Below are positions 6,349 to 14,865 of a stretch of DNA of 64,000 bases, piece after piece. Within the stretch, counting starts at the first letter, position 1. Each line of letters begins with the position of its first letter. Below the pieces are notes generated by a model. That model did no database searches, was not told the DNA's origin, and saw only the letters and a list, made by a program, of their open reading frames with translations. The stretch is taken from the NCBI RefSeq assembly GCF_022698165.1, contig NZ_JALDAY010000003.1, positions 682,001 through 746,000 on the forward strand. Reading direction: 5' to 3'. Source of the DNA: Streptomyces cylindrosporus. Its GTDB lineage: Bacteria; Actinomycetota; Actinomycetes; Streptomycetales; Streptomycetaceae. A program made the position numbers and the translations under genes.

Positions 6349-9249
6349 TCAGCTGCAACCGCTGGTCGAGCCGCAGCCCTCGCAGATGTAGCAGGAACCG
6401 GCCCGCTGCATCTTCGTACCGCAGGAGAAGCACAGCGGGGCGTCGGCCTGGATGCCCAGCTGCATCTCCACCAGCTCGGCGCTGGTGTGGGCCTGCTTCG
6501 GGGCGGGCTTGGCCGCCTCGACCTCGGCACGCGGCGTGGCGACGGCCTTCAGCTCCTGGGCGCGCGGCGCCGACTGGGCCAGGCCCTCGACGTCCACCTC
6601 GTCCTCGGAGGGCTCGTACGAGCCGGTCTCCAGGTGACGCTGACGCTCCTCGGCGGAGTGGATGCCGAGCGCGGAACGCGTCTCGAAGGGCAGGAAGTCG
6701 AGCGCCAGGCGGCGGAAGATGTAGTCGACGATCGACTGCGCCATCCGCACGTCCGGGTCGTCCGTCATGCCCGCCGGCTCGAAGCGCATGTTGGTGAACT
6801 TCGAGACGTACGTCTCCAGCGGCACGCCGTACTGGAGGCCGACCGAGACCGCGATCGAGAAGGCGTCCATCATGCCCGCGAGGGTGGAGCCCTGCTTGGA
6901 CATCTTCAGGAAGACCTCGCCGAGACCGTCGTCCGGGTAGGAGTTGGCGGTCATGTAGCCCTCGGCGCCGCCGACCGTGAAGGACGTCGTGATGCCGGGA
7001 CGGCCCTTGGGGAGGCGCTTGCGGACCGGGCGATACTCGATGACCTTCTCGACCGCCTCGCGGATGGTCGCCTCGGCCTTCTCCGTGACCTCGGCCTTCT
7101 CCTTCTCCTTGGTCTTGGCGGAGAGGGGCTGGCCGACCTTGCAGTTGTCGCGGTAGATGGCGAGCGCCTTGACGCCCATCTTCCAGGCCTCGAAGTAGAT
7201 CTCCTCGACCTCCTCGACGGTCGCCGACTCCGGCATGTTGACCGTCTTGGACAGGGCGCCGGAGATCCACGGCTGGATCGCGGCCATCATGCGGACGTGG
7301 CCCATCGCGGAGATGGAGCGCTCGCCCATGGCGCAGTCGAAGACCTCGTAGTGCTCGTGCTTGAGGCCGGGGGCGTCGACGACATTGCCGTGCTCGGCGA
7401 TGTGGGCGACGATCGCCTCGATCTGCTCCTCCTGGTAGCCCAGGCGGCGCAGGGCCTGCGGGACCGTGCCGTTGACGATCTGCATCGAGCCGCCGCCGAC
7501 CAGCTTCTTGAACTTGACCAGGGCGAGGTCGGGCTCGAGGCCGGTGGTGTCGCAGGACATCGCGAGACCGATGGTGCCGGTCGGGGCGATGACGGACGCC
7601 TGGGCGTTACGGAAACCGTTCTTCTCGCCGAGGCGGAGCACGTCCTGCCAGGCCTCGGTCGCGGCGGCCCAGATCGGCGTGTCCAGGTCGTCCATGCGGA
7701 CGGCCTTGGTGTTCTCGTCCGAGTGCTGCTTCATGACGCGGTTGTGGGCGCTCGCGTTGCGCGCGTAGCCGTCGTACGGGCCGACGACCGCGGCGAGTTC
7801 GGCGGAGCGCTTGTACGACGTACCCGTCATCAGGGAGGTGATGGCGCCGGCGAGGGCGCGGCCGCCGTCGGAGTCGTAGGCGTGGCCGGTCGCCATCAGC
7901 AGGGCGCCGAGGTTGGCGTAGCCGATGCCGAGCTGGCGGAACGCGCGCGTGTTCTCGCCGATCTTCTGCGTCGGGAAGTCCGCGAAGCAGATGGAGATGT
8001 CCATCGCGGTGATGACGAGCTCGACGACCTTCGCGAAGCGCTCGACCTCGAAGGACTGGTTGCCCTTGCCGTCGTCCTTCAGGAACTTCATCAGGTTCAG
8101 CGAGGCGAGGTTGCAGGACGTGTTGTCCAGGTGCATGTACTCGCTGCAGGGGTTCGAGCCGTTGATACGGCCGGACTCCGGGCAGGTGTGCCAGTGGTTG
8201 ATGGTGTCGTCGTACTGGATGCCCGGGTCGGCGCAGGCCCACGCGGCCTCGGCCATCTTGCGGAACAGCGCCTTGGCGTCGACCTCTTCGATGACCTCGC
8301 CGGTCATCCGGGCGCGCAGACCGAACTTGCCGCCCTGCTCGACCGCCTTCATGAACTCGTCGTTCACACGGACCGAGTTGTTGGCGTTCTGGTACTGGAC
8401 GGAGGTGATGTCCTCGCCGCCCAGGTCCATGTCGAAGCCCGCGTCACGCAGGGCGCGGATCTTCTCCTCCTCCTTCACCTTGGTCTCGATGAAGTCCTCG
8501 ATGTCGGGGTGGTCGACGTCCAGGATGACCATCTTGGCGGCGCGGCGGGTGGCGCCACCGGACTTGATGGTGCCGGCGGAGGCGTCGGCGCCGCGCATGA
8601 AGGAGACCGGACCGGAGGCGTTGCCACCGGAGGACAGGAGCTCCTTGGAGGAGCGGATCCGGGAGAGGTTCAGGCCGGCGCCGGAGCCGCCCTTGAAGAT
8701 CATGCCCTCTTCCTTGTACCAGTCGAGGATCGACTCCATGGAGTCGTCGACGGCAAGGATGAAGCAGGCGGAGACCTGCTGGGGCTGCGGGGTGCCCACG
8801 TTGAACCAGACGGGGCTGTTGAAGCTGAAGATCTGGTGCAGGAGGGCGTACGCCAGCTCGTGCTCGAAGATCTCGGCGTCGGCGGGCGAGGCGAAGTACT
8901 TGTGGTCCTCGCCGGCCTTCCGGTACGTCTTCACGATGCGGTCGATCAGCTGCTTGAGGCCGGTCTCGCGCTGGGGGGTGCCGACGGCGCCCCGGAAGTA
9001 CTTGCTGGTGACGATGTTGACCGCGTTCACCGACCAGAAGTCGGGGAACTCGACGCCGCGCTGCTCGAAGTTGACCGAGCCGTCGCGCCAGTTGGTCATG
9101 ACGACGTCACGGCGCTCCCACTGGACCTCGTCGTACGGGTGCACGCCGGGGGTGGTGTGGATGCGCTCGATACGCAGGCCCTTGTTCGCTGCCGCCTTGG
9201 TGCCCTTGGCGCGGGAACTCCGTGCCGGACCGCTCGCCGTCTCTGTCAT
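6349..9249 (-). CDS. nrdJ: Vitamin B12-dependent (class II) ribonucleotide reductase
   Basis: The 966-residue enzyme reduces ribonucleotides to deoxyribonucleotides using adenosylcobalamin, without oxygen or iron. Visible signatures are QVSACFILAVDDSMESI near 160, a glycine-rich GGSGAGLNLSRIR loop, NNSVRVNDEFM, NPCSEYMHLDNTSCNLASLNL with the catalytic cysteine region, and APTGTIGLAMSCDTTGLEPD. The C terminus ends in a CxxC...CxxC zinc-ribbon-like tail (SCGTKM, CYICEGCG), the redox cysteines that recharge the active site in this subgroup. The start has GGAGG 5 bases upstream. It follows nrdR in one operon, the known Streptomyces arrangement, in which NrdR and dATP status control transcription. 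Confidence 0.97.
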   Translation of the reverse strand: MTETASGPARSSRAKGTKAAANKGLRIERIHTTPGVHPYDEVQWERRDVVMTNWRDGSVNFEQRGVEFPDFWSVNAVNIVTSKYFRGAVGTPQRETGLKQLIDRIVKTYRKAGEDHKYFASPADAEIFEHELAYALLHQIFSFNSPVWFNVGTPQPQQVSACFILAVDDSMESILDWYKEEGMIFKGGSGAGLNLSRIRSSKELLSSGGNASGPVSFMRGADASAGTIKSGGATRRAAKMVILDVDHPDIEDFIETKVKEEEKIRALRDAGFDMDLGGEDITSVQYQNANNSVRVNDEFMKAVEQGGKFGLRARMTGEVIEEVDAKALFRKMAEAAWACADPGIQYDDTINHWHTCPESGRINGSNPCSEYMHLDNTSCNLASLNLMKFLKDDGKGNQSFEVERFAKVVELVITAMDISICFADFPTQKIGENTRAFRQLGIGYANLGALLMATGHAYDSDGGRALAGAITSLMTGTSYKRSAELAAVVGPYDGYARNASAHNRVMKQHSDENTKAVRMDDLDTPIWAAATEAWQDVLRLGEKNGFRNAQASVIAPTGTIGLAMSCDTTGLEPDLALVKFKKLVGGGSMQIVNGTVPQALRRLGYQEEQIEAIVAHIAEHGNVVDAPGLKHEHYEVFDCAMGERSISAMGHVRMMAAIQPWISGALSKTVNMPESATVEEVEEIYFEAWKMGVKALAIYRDNCKVGQPLSAKTKEKEKAEVTEKAEATIREAVEKVIEYRPVRKRLPKGRPGITTSFTVGGAEGYMTANSYPDDGLGEVFLKMSKQGSTLAGMMDAFSIAVSVGLQYGVPLETYVSKFTNMRFEPAGMTDDPDVRMAQSIVDYIFRRLALDFLPFETRSALGIHSAEERQRHLETGSYEPSEDEVDVEGLAQSAPRAQELKAVATPRAEVEAAKPAPKQAHTSAELVEMQLGIQADAPLCFSCGTKMQRAGSCYICEGCGSTSGCS

Positions 9250-9412
9250 GCCGCCTCCCTGTACGGGCTAAAACGCCCTGAAGTGCCACGATGTTCCCGA
9301 GGCACGGTGTTCTGTCTTGTGTCGGAGGCACCCTCACGCTGCCCCCGACAGGTCTTCGGATCGCCGCCGTACGGCCGGATCCGGGCTCTCCGCCCGGTCT
9401 CCGACCCGCCGA

Positions 9413-9973
9413 TCAGTCGGCGGCGTGCGCGGGTTCGGGGACCTGGACGGCCTCTCCGGACCCCGCGTCGTCTTCCTGGCTCCCCACGACAGCGTCCGGG
9501 CGGTCTTCGTCGTCCGCGGCGGCGCGTCGCGTCTCCTCCCTGAGTTCCGCGATCGCGGCCTCGAAGTCCTCGAGCGAGTCGAACGCCCGGTAGACGGAGG
9601 CGAATCGCAGATACGCGACGAGGTCGAGCTCCTGCAACGGGCCGAGTATGGCCAGCCCCACGTCGTGGGTGGTCAGCTCGGCGCTTCCGGTGGCCCGCAC
9701 CGCCTCCTCGACCCGCTGGCCGAGTTGGGCGAGTGCGTCCTCGGTGACAGGCCGCCCCTGGCATGCCTTGCGCACGCCATTGATGACCTTGGTACGACTG
9801 AAAGGCTCGGTGACTCCGGACCGCTTGACCACCATGAGCGAACACGTCTCCACGGTCGTGAAACGACGGGAGCAGTCCGGACACTGGCGGCGCCTGCGGA
9901 TCGACGTGCCGTCGTCGGTCGTACGACTGTCGACGACGCGGCTGTCGGGGTGCCTGCAGAAGGGGCAGTGCAT
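9413..9973 (-). CDS. nrdR: Transcriptional repressor NrdR
   Basis: NrdR senses ATP/dATP and represses ribonucleotide reductase genes. The 186-residue protein shows the N-terminal zinc ribbon (Cys3, Cys6, Cys31, Cys34) followed by an ATP-cone from about 46 to 136 beginning [26 protein letters not shown] tail of some 35 acidic and Ala-rich residues extends past the usual 150-residue end. The gene is 163 bp upstream of nrdJ on the same strand. A matching NrdR-box pair lies about 110-155 bp upstream of the start, consistent with autoregulation of nrdRJ. Confidence 0.97.
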   Translation of the reverse strand: MHCPFCRHPDSRVVDSRTTDDGTSIRRRRQCPDCSRRFTTVETCSLMVVKRSGVTEPFSRTKVINGVRKACQGRPVTEDALAQLGQRVEEAVRATGSAELTTHDVGLAILGPLQELDLVAYLRFASVYRAFDSLEDFEAAIAELREETRRAAADDEDRPDAVVGSQEDDAGSGEAVQVPEPAHAAD

Positions 9974-10082
9974 GAACTCCCAACCCTCCTCACAGCAGAC
10001 TCAATAGCCTCGTTGAGCCCCACGGACCCCTCGAAGCAGCCCCAAGCATAGGCGATGGCCAGGGGTCCGGAGACCCGGGGGA

Positions 10083-10129
10083 CCACAACTTCTGGGCTGC
10101 TGCTGCAATCCAAGCACTACATGTAGGGA
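10083..10129 (-). promoter_or_regulatory. Putative NrdR-box pair in the nrdRJ promoter
   Basis: The 16-mer at 10114-10129 (+ strand GCACTACATGTAGGGA) is a good palindrome around CTACATGTAG and fits the ACACWATATATWGTGT type. A second, weaker site at 10083-10098 (CCACAACTTCTGGGCT) starts exactly 31 bp away, the kind of helical spacing known for NrdR tandem boxes. The first site is convincing, the second matches at about 10 of 16 positions. Confidence 0.6.
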
Positions 10130-10463
10130 TTGGCCCATAGAGACACGCCGTACGCGTGCGTAGCGCGCGTATTGGCATGTGCCACGCGACCGCGAGGGCG
10201 CACGGAACGCGCACACGCACAGCCGTACCGTTACGGCACATGCGGAGATACCGTGGGTGCCGCAAGGAGGGGGCGTGCGACTCCAGCGCAGATGGAGGCC
10301 GGTTCCCGGTTGACGGGATGCCGGATGGCAGACTGGGGCGACAACCCACGAGGTCAGCACCCCGGCGGTGAAGAGTACAACAATGGGCCCTTTTGTCCGC
10401 CAGGTGCCGCGTTAGCCATACACCCAGACACGTGATCAAGTCAGGCGATCCACGGTTTTTCAC
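10130..10463. other. Divergent nrdR/lexA intergenic region, central part
   Basis: This non-coding stretch lies between the NrdR boxes and the lexA SOS box. Codon character is poor in all frames. An AAGGAGGGGGCGTG sequence near 10263-10276 looks like a ribosome-binding site, but the frame it opens closes after 12 codons. I found no cobalamin riboswitch-like element here. Confidence 0.55.
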
Positions 10464-10479
10464 TCGAACGTGTGTTTGG
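10464..10479 (+). promoter_or_regulatory. SOS box (LexA operator) of lexA
   Basis: TCGAACGTGTGTTTGG fits the actinobacterial/Bacillus-type LexA site (CGAAC-N4-GTTYG). It lies 60 bp upstream of the lexA start, which predicts autorepression and induction by DNA damage. It is also the only such site in the shared region with nrdR. Confidence 0.9.
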
Positions 10480-10538
10480 CGCAACCTTTCGAAAGCAACT
10501 ACCGTTGTCCAGCAGGGAGACCATCGAGAGGGGCCGAC

Positions 10539-11318
10539 GTGACCACCACCGCAGACAGTGCCACCATCACTGCCCAGGACCGCTCCCAGGGCCGACTCGA
10601 GCCGGTGCATGCGATGAACGAAGCCGTGAATCCGGAGGGGCACAAGCGCTCCCTGCCGGGCCGACCTCCAGGCATCCGGGCGGACAGCTCCGGACTGACC
10701 GACCGGCAGCGCCGGGTGATCGAGGTCATCCGGGACTCGGTGCAGCGGCGCGGCTACCCGCCGTCGATGCGGGAGATCGGCCAGGCGGTCGGCCTGTCCA
10801 GCACCTCCTCGGTCGCGCACCAGCTGATGGCACTGGAGCGCAAGGGCTTCCTGCGCCGCGACCCGCACCGCCCGCGCGCGTACGAGGTGCGCGGCTCCGA
10901 CCAGGGCGCCACCGTGCAGCCCACCGACACCGCCGGCAAGCCCGCCGCGTCGTACGTCCCGCTGGTCGGCCGGATCGCCGCCGGTGGCCCGATCCTCGCC
11001 GAGGAGTCGGTCGAGGACGTCTTCCCCCTCCCCCGGCAACTGGTCGGTGACGGCGAGCTGTTCGTCCTGAAGGTCGTCGGCGACTCCATGATCGAGGCCG
11101 CGATCTGCGACGGCGACTGGGTCACCGTCCGCCGCCAGCCCGTCGCCGAGAACGGCGACATCGTCGCCGCGATGCTCGACGGCGAGGCCACCGTCAAGCG
11201 CTTCAAGCGCGAGGACGGCCACGTCTGGCTCCTGCCGCACAACGCGGCCTACGAGCCGATCCCGGGCGACGACGCGACGATCCTCGGCAAGGTGGTGGCC
11301 GTACTGCGGCGCGTGTGA
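10539..11318 (+). CDS. lexA: LexA repressor
   Basis: LexA represses the SOS regulon and cleaves itself when RecA filaments form. The 259-residue protein has an N-terminal extension of about 50 residues, then the winged helix ([12 protein letters not shown]...[25 protein letters not shown], about 53-100), the Ala-Gly cleavage region in [14 protein letters not shown], the catalytic serine in GDSMIEAAI, and the catalytic lysine in [10 protein letters not shown]. The GTG at 10539 is chosen because GAGAGGGG precedes it; an earlier in-frame ATG at 10470 falls inside the SOS box. The operator at 10464-10479 predicts self-control. Confidence 0.97.
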   Translation: MTTTADSATITAQDRSQGRLEPVHAMNEAVNPEGHKRSLPGRPPGIRADSSGLTDRQRRVIEVIRDSVQRRGYPPSMREIGQAVGLSSTSSVAHQLMALERKGFLRRDPHRPRAYEVRGSDQGATVQPTDTAGKPAASYVPLVGRIAAGGPILAEESVEDVFPLPRQLVGDGELFVLKVVGDSMIEAAICDGDWVTVRRQPVAENGDIVAAMLDGEATVKRFKREDGHVWLLPHNAAYEPIPGDDATILGKVVAVLRRV

Positions 11319-11429
11319 CGGCTGCGGCCGGGCGGTTCCTCGTGGGTACCGCCCCATGACCGGGCCCCGGGACCCCTGCGCCGGTTCCGGGGCCCTGTGC
11401 TGTCCGGACCCCGCTGCCGGCCGGTCCGG

Positions 11430-11477
11430 GATCGGGGGTTAGCCTGTCGCGGCGCCGCGACAGGCTAACCCCCGATC
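11430..11477. terminator. Perfect 48-bp palindrome, bidirectional terminator
   Basis: Every base from 11430 to 11453 pairs with 11454-11477, so the arms are 24 bp with no loop or mismatch. It sits between convergent lexA and the DinG-type helicase gene and includes two bases of the latter's stop codon. A hairpin in either RNA direction would stop transcription. Confidence 0.85.
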
Positions 11478-13500
11478 ATTCGGCCTCTGCCTCCGCCTCC
11501 GCCGCTTCGGCGCTCTCCACCGCGGCCGCCGCTTCCGCGGCCTTCGCCGCCGCGTCGATCGCCGCGAGCGACTTCCGGACCTGGTTACGGTCCGTGGTGT
11601 ACCAGAAGTCCGGCAGCGACGCCTTCAGATAGCTGCCGTACCGCGCCGTCGCCAGCCGCTGATCCAGTACGGCGACCACACCGCGGTCCCCCGACGCCCT
11701 TACGAGGCGGCCGGCGCCCTGGGCCATGAGGAGCGCGGCGTGCGTGGCGGCGACCGCCATGAAGCCGTTGCCCCCCGCGTCCTCAACCGCCTTCTGGCGG
11801 GCGCTCATCAGCGGGTCGTCGGGACGCGGGAACGGGATCTTGTCCATGACCACCAGCTGGCAGCTAGCGCCGGGGACGTCGACGCCCTGCCAGAGCGACA
11901 GCGTGCCGAACAGGCAGGTCCTCGGGTCGGCCGCGAAGTTCTTGATCAGTTCGCCGAGGGTCTCCTCGCCCTGCAGCAGGATCGGGAACTCCGGGATACG
12001 GGTGCGCAGTTCCTCGGCGGCCAGCTGGGCGCCCCGCATGGACGAGAAGAGGCCGAGCGTACGGCCGCCGGCCGCCTGGATCAGCTCCGTCAGCTCGTCC
12101 AGCATGTCCGCGCGGTCGCCGTCCCGCGCGGGGCGCGACAGGTGCTTGGCGACGTACAGGATGCCCTGCTTGGGGTAGTCGAAGGGCGAGCCCACGTCGA
12201 CGCCCTTCCAACTCGGGAGGTCCTCGCCCTCCGTGCCCTCGGGCGCGAGGCCCAGTGAGGCACCCACGCCGTTGAAGTCGCCGCCGAGCTTGAGTGTCGC
12301 GGAGGTCAGGACGACCGAGCGGTCGGCGAAGAGCTTCTCCCTCAGGAGACCCGACACCGACATGGGGGCGACCCGCAGGGAGGCTCCGAAGCGGTCGTGC
12401 CGTTCGTACCAGACGACGTCCCACTCGGAGCCGTTGGTGACCCGCTCCGCCACGTCGTGCACCGACTCCACCGACGCCAGCGCCTGCTTGCGCACCGCGT
12501 CCTCGTCCTGGACGGACTTGTCGCGGGTCGCGCCGATCGCGGAGATCACCGTACGGCAGGCGTCGCGCAGTGCCATGAGCGCGTAGCCGAGGTCCTCCGG
12601 GATCTCCTCCAATCGGCCTGGCAGGGCCAGTTCCATGAGCCGCTCGAAGCCCTCGGCGGCAGTCTGGAGCTGGTCGGCGGCCTTCTCGTTGACCAGCTTC
12701 GCGGCGCGACGCACCGCTCGGTTTACCTGGCCGGGGGTGAGCTCGCCGGTGGCGACGCCCGTCACCCTCGAGACCAGCTCGTGCGCCTCGTCGACGATCA
12801 GCACCTCGTGCTGCGGCAGGACCGGGGCGCCCTCGATGGCGTCGATCGCGAGCAGCGCGTGGTTGGTGACGACGACCTCGGCCAGCTTGGCCCGCTCGCG
12901 GGCCATCTCCGCGAAGCATTCGGCGCCGTACGCGCACTTCGACGCGCCCAGGCACTCGCGGGACGAGACCGACACCTGGGCCCAGGCACGGTCGGAGACG
13001 CCGGGAGTCAGGTCGTCGCGGTCGCCCGACTCGGTGTCGTCCGACCAGTCCCGCAGGCGCAGCAGGTCCTGGCCGAGTTTGCTGGTGGGTGCGGCCGCCT
13101 CGAACTGGTCGAAGAGGCCCTCCTCCTCGTCCTGCGGAACGCCCTCGTGGAGGCGGTGCAGGCACAGGTAGTTCGATCTCCCCTTGAGCATCGCGAACTC
13201 CGGGCGGCGGCGCAGCAGCGGATGCAGGGCATCGACCGTGCGCGGCAGGTCGCGCTCGACGAGCTGACGCTGCAGGGCGAGCGTGGCGGTCGCCACGACC
13301 ACACGCTCCCCGTGCGCGAGCGCGGGCACGAGGTAGCCCAACGACTTACCGGTGCCGGTGCCAGCCTGGACCAGCAGATGGGAGCCGCCGTCGATCGCCT
13401 CCGCGACGGCTTCGGCCATGGTCACCTGGCCGGGGCGCTCCGTGCCGCCGACAGCAGTGACGGCAGCATGCAGGAGTTCGGGGAGTGAGGGCTTCGTCAT
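11476..13500 (-). CDS. DinG/XPD-type ATP-dependent DNA helicase
   Basis: The 674-residue protein is a superfamily 2 iron-sulfur helicase that unwinds DNA 5' to 3', probably R-loops or replication intermediates. Walker A is AGTGTGKS (46-53, Lys52); motif II is VDEAHE; a late motif VI-like stretch reads MAQGAGRLVR. Four cysteines that can bind a 4Fe-4S cluster are visible: one in the YLCLHRL segment and three in SRECLGASKCAYGAECF. The C terminus is an Ala/Glu-rich tail. The gene is convergent with lexA and shares the palindrome with it. I see no SOS box in its own upstream region, so damage induction is not evident. Confidence 0.92.
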   Translation of the reverse strand: MTKPSLPELLHAAVTAVGGTERPGQVTMAEAVAEAIDGGSHLLVQAGTGTGKSLGYLVPALAHGERVVVATATLALQRQLVERDLPRTVDALHPLLRRRPEFAMLKGRSNYLCLHRLHEGVPQDEEEGLFDQFEAAAPTSKLGQDLLRLRDWSDDTESGDRDDLTPGVSDRAWAQVSVSSRECLGASKCAYGAECFAEMARERAKLAEVVVTNHALLAIDAIEGAPVLPQHEVLIVDEAHELVSRVTGVATGELTPGQVNRAVRRAAKLVNEKAADQLQTAAEGFERLMELALPGRLEEIPEDLGYALMALRDACRTVISAIGATRDKSVQDEDAVRKQALASVESVHDVAERVTNGSEWDVVWYERHDRFGASLRVAPMSVSGLLREKLFADRSVVLTSATLKLGGDFNGVGASLGLAPEGTEGEDLPSWKGVDVGSPFDYPKQGILYVAKHLSRPARDGDRADMLDELTELIQAAGGRTLGLFSSMRGAQLAAEELRTRIPEFPILLQGEETLGELIKNFAADPRTCLFGTLSLWQGVDVPGASCQLVVMDKIPFPRPDDPLMSARQKAVEDAGGNGFMAVAATHAALLMAQGAGRLVRASGDRGVVAVLDQRLATARYGSYLKASLPDFWYTTDRNQVRKSLAAIDAAAKAAEAAAAVESAEAAEAEAEAE

Positions 13501-13793
13501 AGGGCGACCACCCTACGACCCGGCACTGACAAACGGGTGATCAAGGCGGGGGCGAGGGGTGGGATCAAGATCGGGTGTTCCTTGGTCGGGGTGGGGGTGA
13601 GCGGGGATTGGCGTGGTCGGCTCGGGCCCGGGCCCGGCCGCGGTCGGCTCGGGCCCGGTCGGTGCCGGGACCGCCCGGGTCGCTTCGGGGTTGGTTCGGG
13701 GTCGCGGCGTGGCGGGCGGAAATCGGGTCGGTGGGAGTGGGAACCGGGTCGGCGCGAGCGGTGTACCAAAAGTGATGACGCGGTGGCATGGCG
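13501..13793. other. GC-rich spacer with short direct repeats
   Basis: The spacer holds two copies of GGTCGGCTCGGGCCCGG (13615-13631 and 13642-13658) and further GGGCCC runs. Open frames cross it on both strands because of base composition, but none has a ribosome-binding site. Confidence 0.5.
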
Positions 13794-14678
13794 TCACAAC
13801 AGATCGCGCAGGGACCGGTCTCGGACCATGAGGGCGGCTCGCTTGGCGGGCAGGTCGACCTCGGCCGAGAACCGGAAGCCGGCGCTCAGGAAGGCGGCGA
13901 TGGAGGGGGTGTTGCGAAGGTCCGGTTCCGCGATGACGCGTGCGCAGGCAGGACGTTTGTCGAGCGCGAGGTCGGCGACAGCCCGCAGCAGCGTGCTGCC
14001 CAGGCCTCGCCCACGGTCGGCGACGGATCCGATCAGGAGGTGGATACCGGTGTCATGAGGTCGAGCGGGATAGTGGCGGGCCAGTGGGTCGAGGTCCGCC
14101 CGGTAGATCTCCCAGTAGCTCATCGGCGTGCCCTCCAGCACACCGAGGCACGGAACGCTGCGTCCGTCCCCGGCGAGCTGGGCCCGCAGGTGCCCCTCGG
14201 TCACGGTCTGGGAACCGGCCAGCTCCCAGAATTCCGCGACGGCGGGGTCGTTCATCCAGCGGGTGATCAGGGGCAGGTCCCGGTCGATGTGTACGGGGGT
14301 GAGATGGAACTCGCCGATGGTGGTGATGACGGGCCCCCAGCCGGAGACGTGGTCGAGAAGGCCGTCGTCGGCAGCGGCGAGGGCGTTGGCATCCGAGAAG
14401 GCGCTGGAATCGGAGAAGGCACTGGACTCGGAGAAGGCGTCGGCATCGGGCGGAGCCTGACGAGCCTGGCCTTCACTCCGGCTCCGGCCCCCGTCGCCTT
14501 CGGCCTCCTGCGCGAAGAGGGCGATCAGCTCGTCGGGCAGACGCAGGTCCAGCGTGTCCTCGCTGTCCGTGCCCGCGCCGGTGTCGCTCGCGGCGGTACG
14601 GAGGCCTGTCTCGGCGCCGATGCCGGTGCTGGGGGTGGGCGCGGCGGCTGCGTCTGCGCCGGCGTCGGTGGAAGGCAC
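13794..14678 (-). CDS. GNAT N-acyltransferase of siderophore type (RhbD/IucB-like)
   Basis: The 294-residue protein has a GNAT domain in its C-terminal two thirds (about 110-294), with the siderophore-acetyltransferase pattern: HLTPVHIDRDLPLITRWMNDPAVAEFW, then SYWEIYRADLDPL, and an acetyl-CoA loop in DRGRGLGSTLL. Relatives acylate the hydroxylamine or amine of a siderophore building block. The first 100 residues are low-complexity, including a Ser-Ala-Phe-Ser-Asp repeat. The GTG start has AGGAG 8 bases upstream. It is the last gene of the three-gene operon with the IucA/IucC synthetase and the aminotransferase; the product is unknown. Confidence 0.88.
   Translation of the reverse strand: MPSTDAGADAAAAPTPSTGIGAETGLRTAASDTGAGTDSEDTLDLRLPDELIALFAQEAEGDGGRSRSEGQARQAPPDADAFSESSAFSDSSAFSDANALAAADDGLLDHVSGWGPVITTIGEFHLTPVHIDRDLPLITRWMNDPAVAEFWELAGSQTVTEGHLRAQLAGDGRSVPCLGVLEGTPMSYWEIYRADLDPLARHYPARPHDTGIHLLIGSVADRGRGLGSTLLRAVADLALDKRPACARVIAEPDLRNTPSIAAFLSAGFRFSAEVDLPAKRAALMVRDRSLRDLL
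14392..14445 (-). repeat. 18-bp repeats inside the GNAT gene
   Basis: About three 18-bp units based on TCGGAGAAGGCRCTGGA encode the repeated (S)ESSAFSD stretch near residues 80-95. The unit is a multiple of three, so copy number could change without breaking the frame. It lies in the predicted linker before the GNAT domain. Confidence 0.75.
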
Positions 14679-14714
14679 GACGACGCTCCTCTCAGAAGAC
14701 GGGGTGGGGCATGT

Positions 14715-14845
14715 TCCTCAGGAATGAAGGGAGTTGGTGCTCAGGGATGAAGCAGGCGGTGTTCGAAGACGAGGCGGATGGTGCTCAGGGACGGACAGAC
14801 AGTGGTCAGGGACAGGGCAGGTGGTGCTCAGCGATGAGGCAGACG
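14715..14845. repeat. Degenerate 21-22-bp tandem repeats
   Basis: About six units begin near 14715, 14736, 14758, 14780, 14802 and 14823, based on TGCTCAGGGATGAGGCAGGCGG. They fill the gap between the IucA/IucC gene and the GNAT gene inside the operon. The unit length is not fixed and no frame with a good start covers them, so they are probably not coding. Confidence 0.7.
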
Positions 14846-14865
14846 GGCGATGGTCGGCGGGGTTG

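Noticed and set aside
6487..9543. A long open frame on the + strand opposite nrdJ
   Set aside because: It mirrors the G/C third positions of nrdJ, has no ribosome-binding site and its translation is Asp/Val/Leu-rich shadow sequence.
9974..10538. Cobalamin riboswitch controlling nrdRJ
   Set aside because: I found no B12-box-like core. In Streptomyces the riboswitch is known upstream of the class I nrdAB genes, not nrdRJ.
13537..14058. A + strand gene in the spacer next to the DinG-type helicase
   Set aside because: Gly/Arg-rich translation with no start signal, running into the antisense of the GNAT gene.
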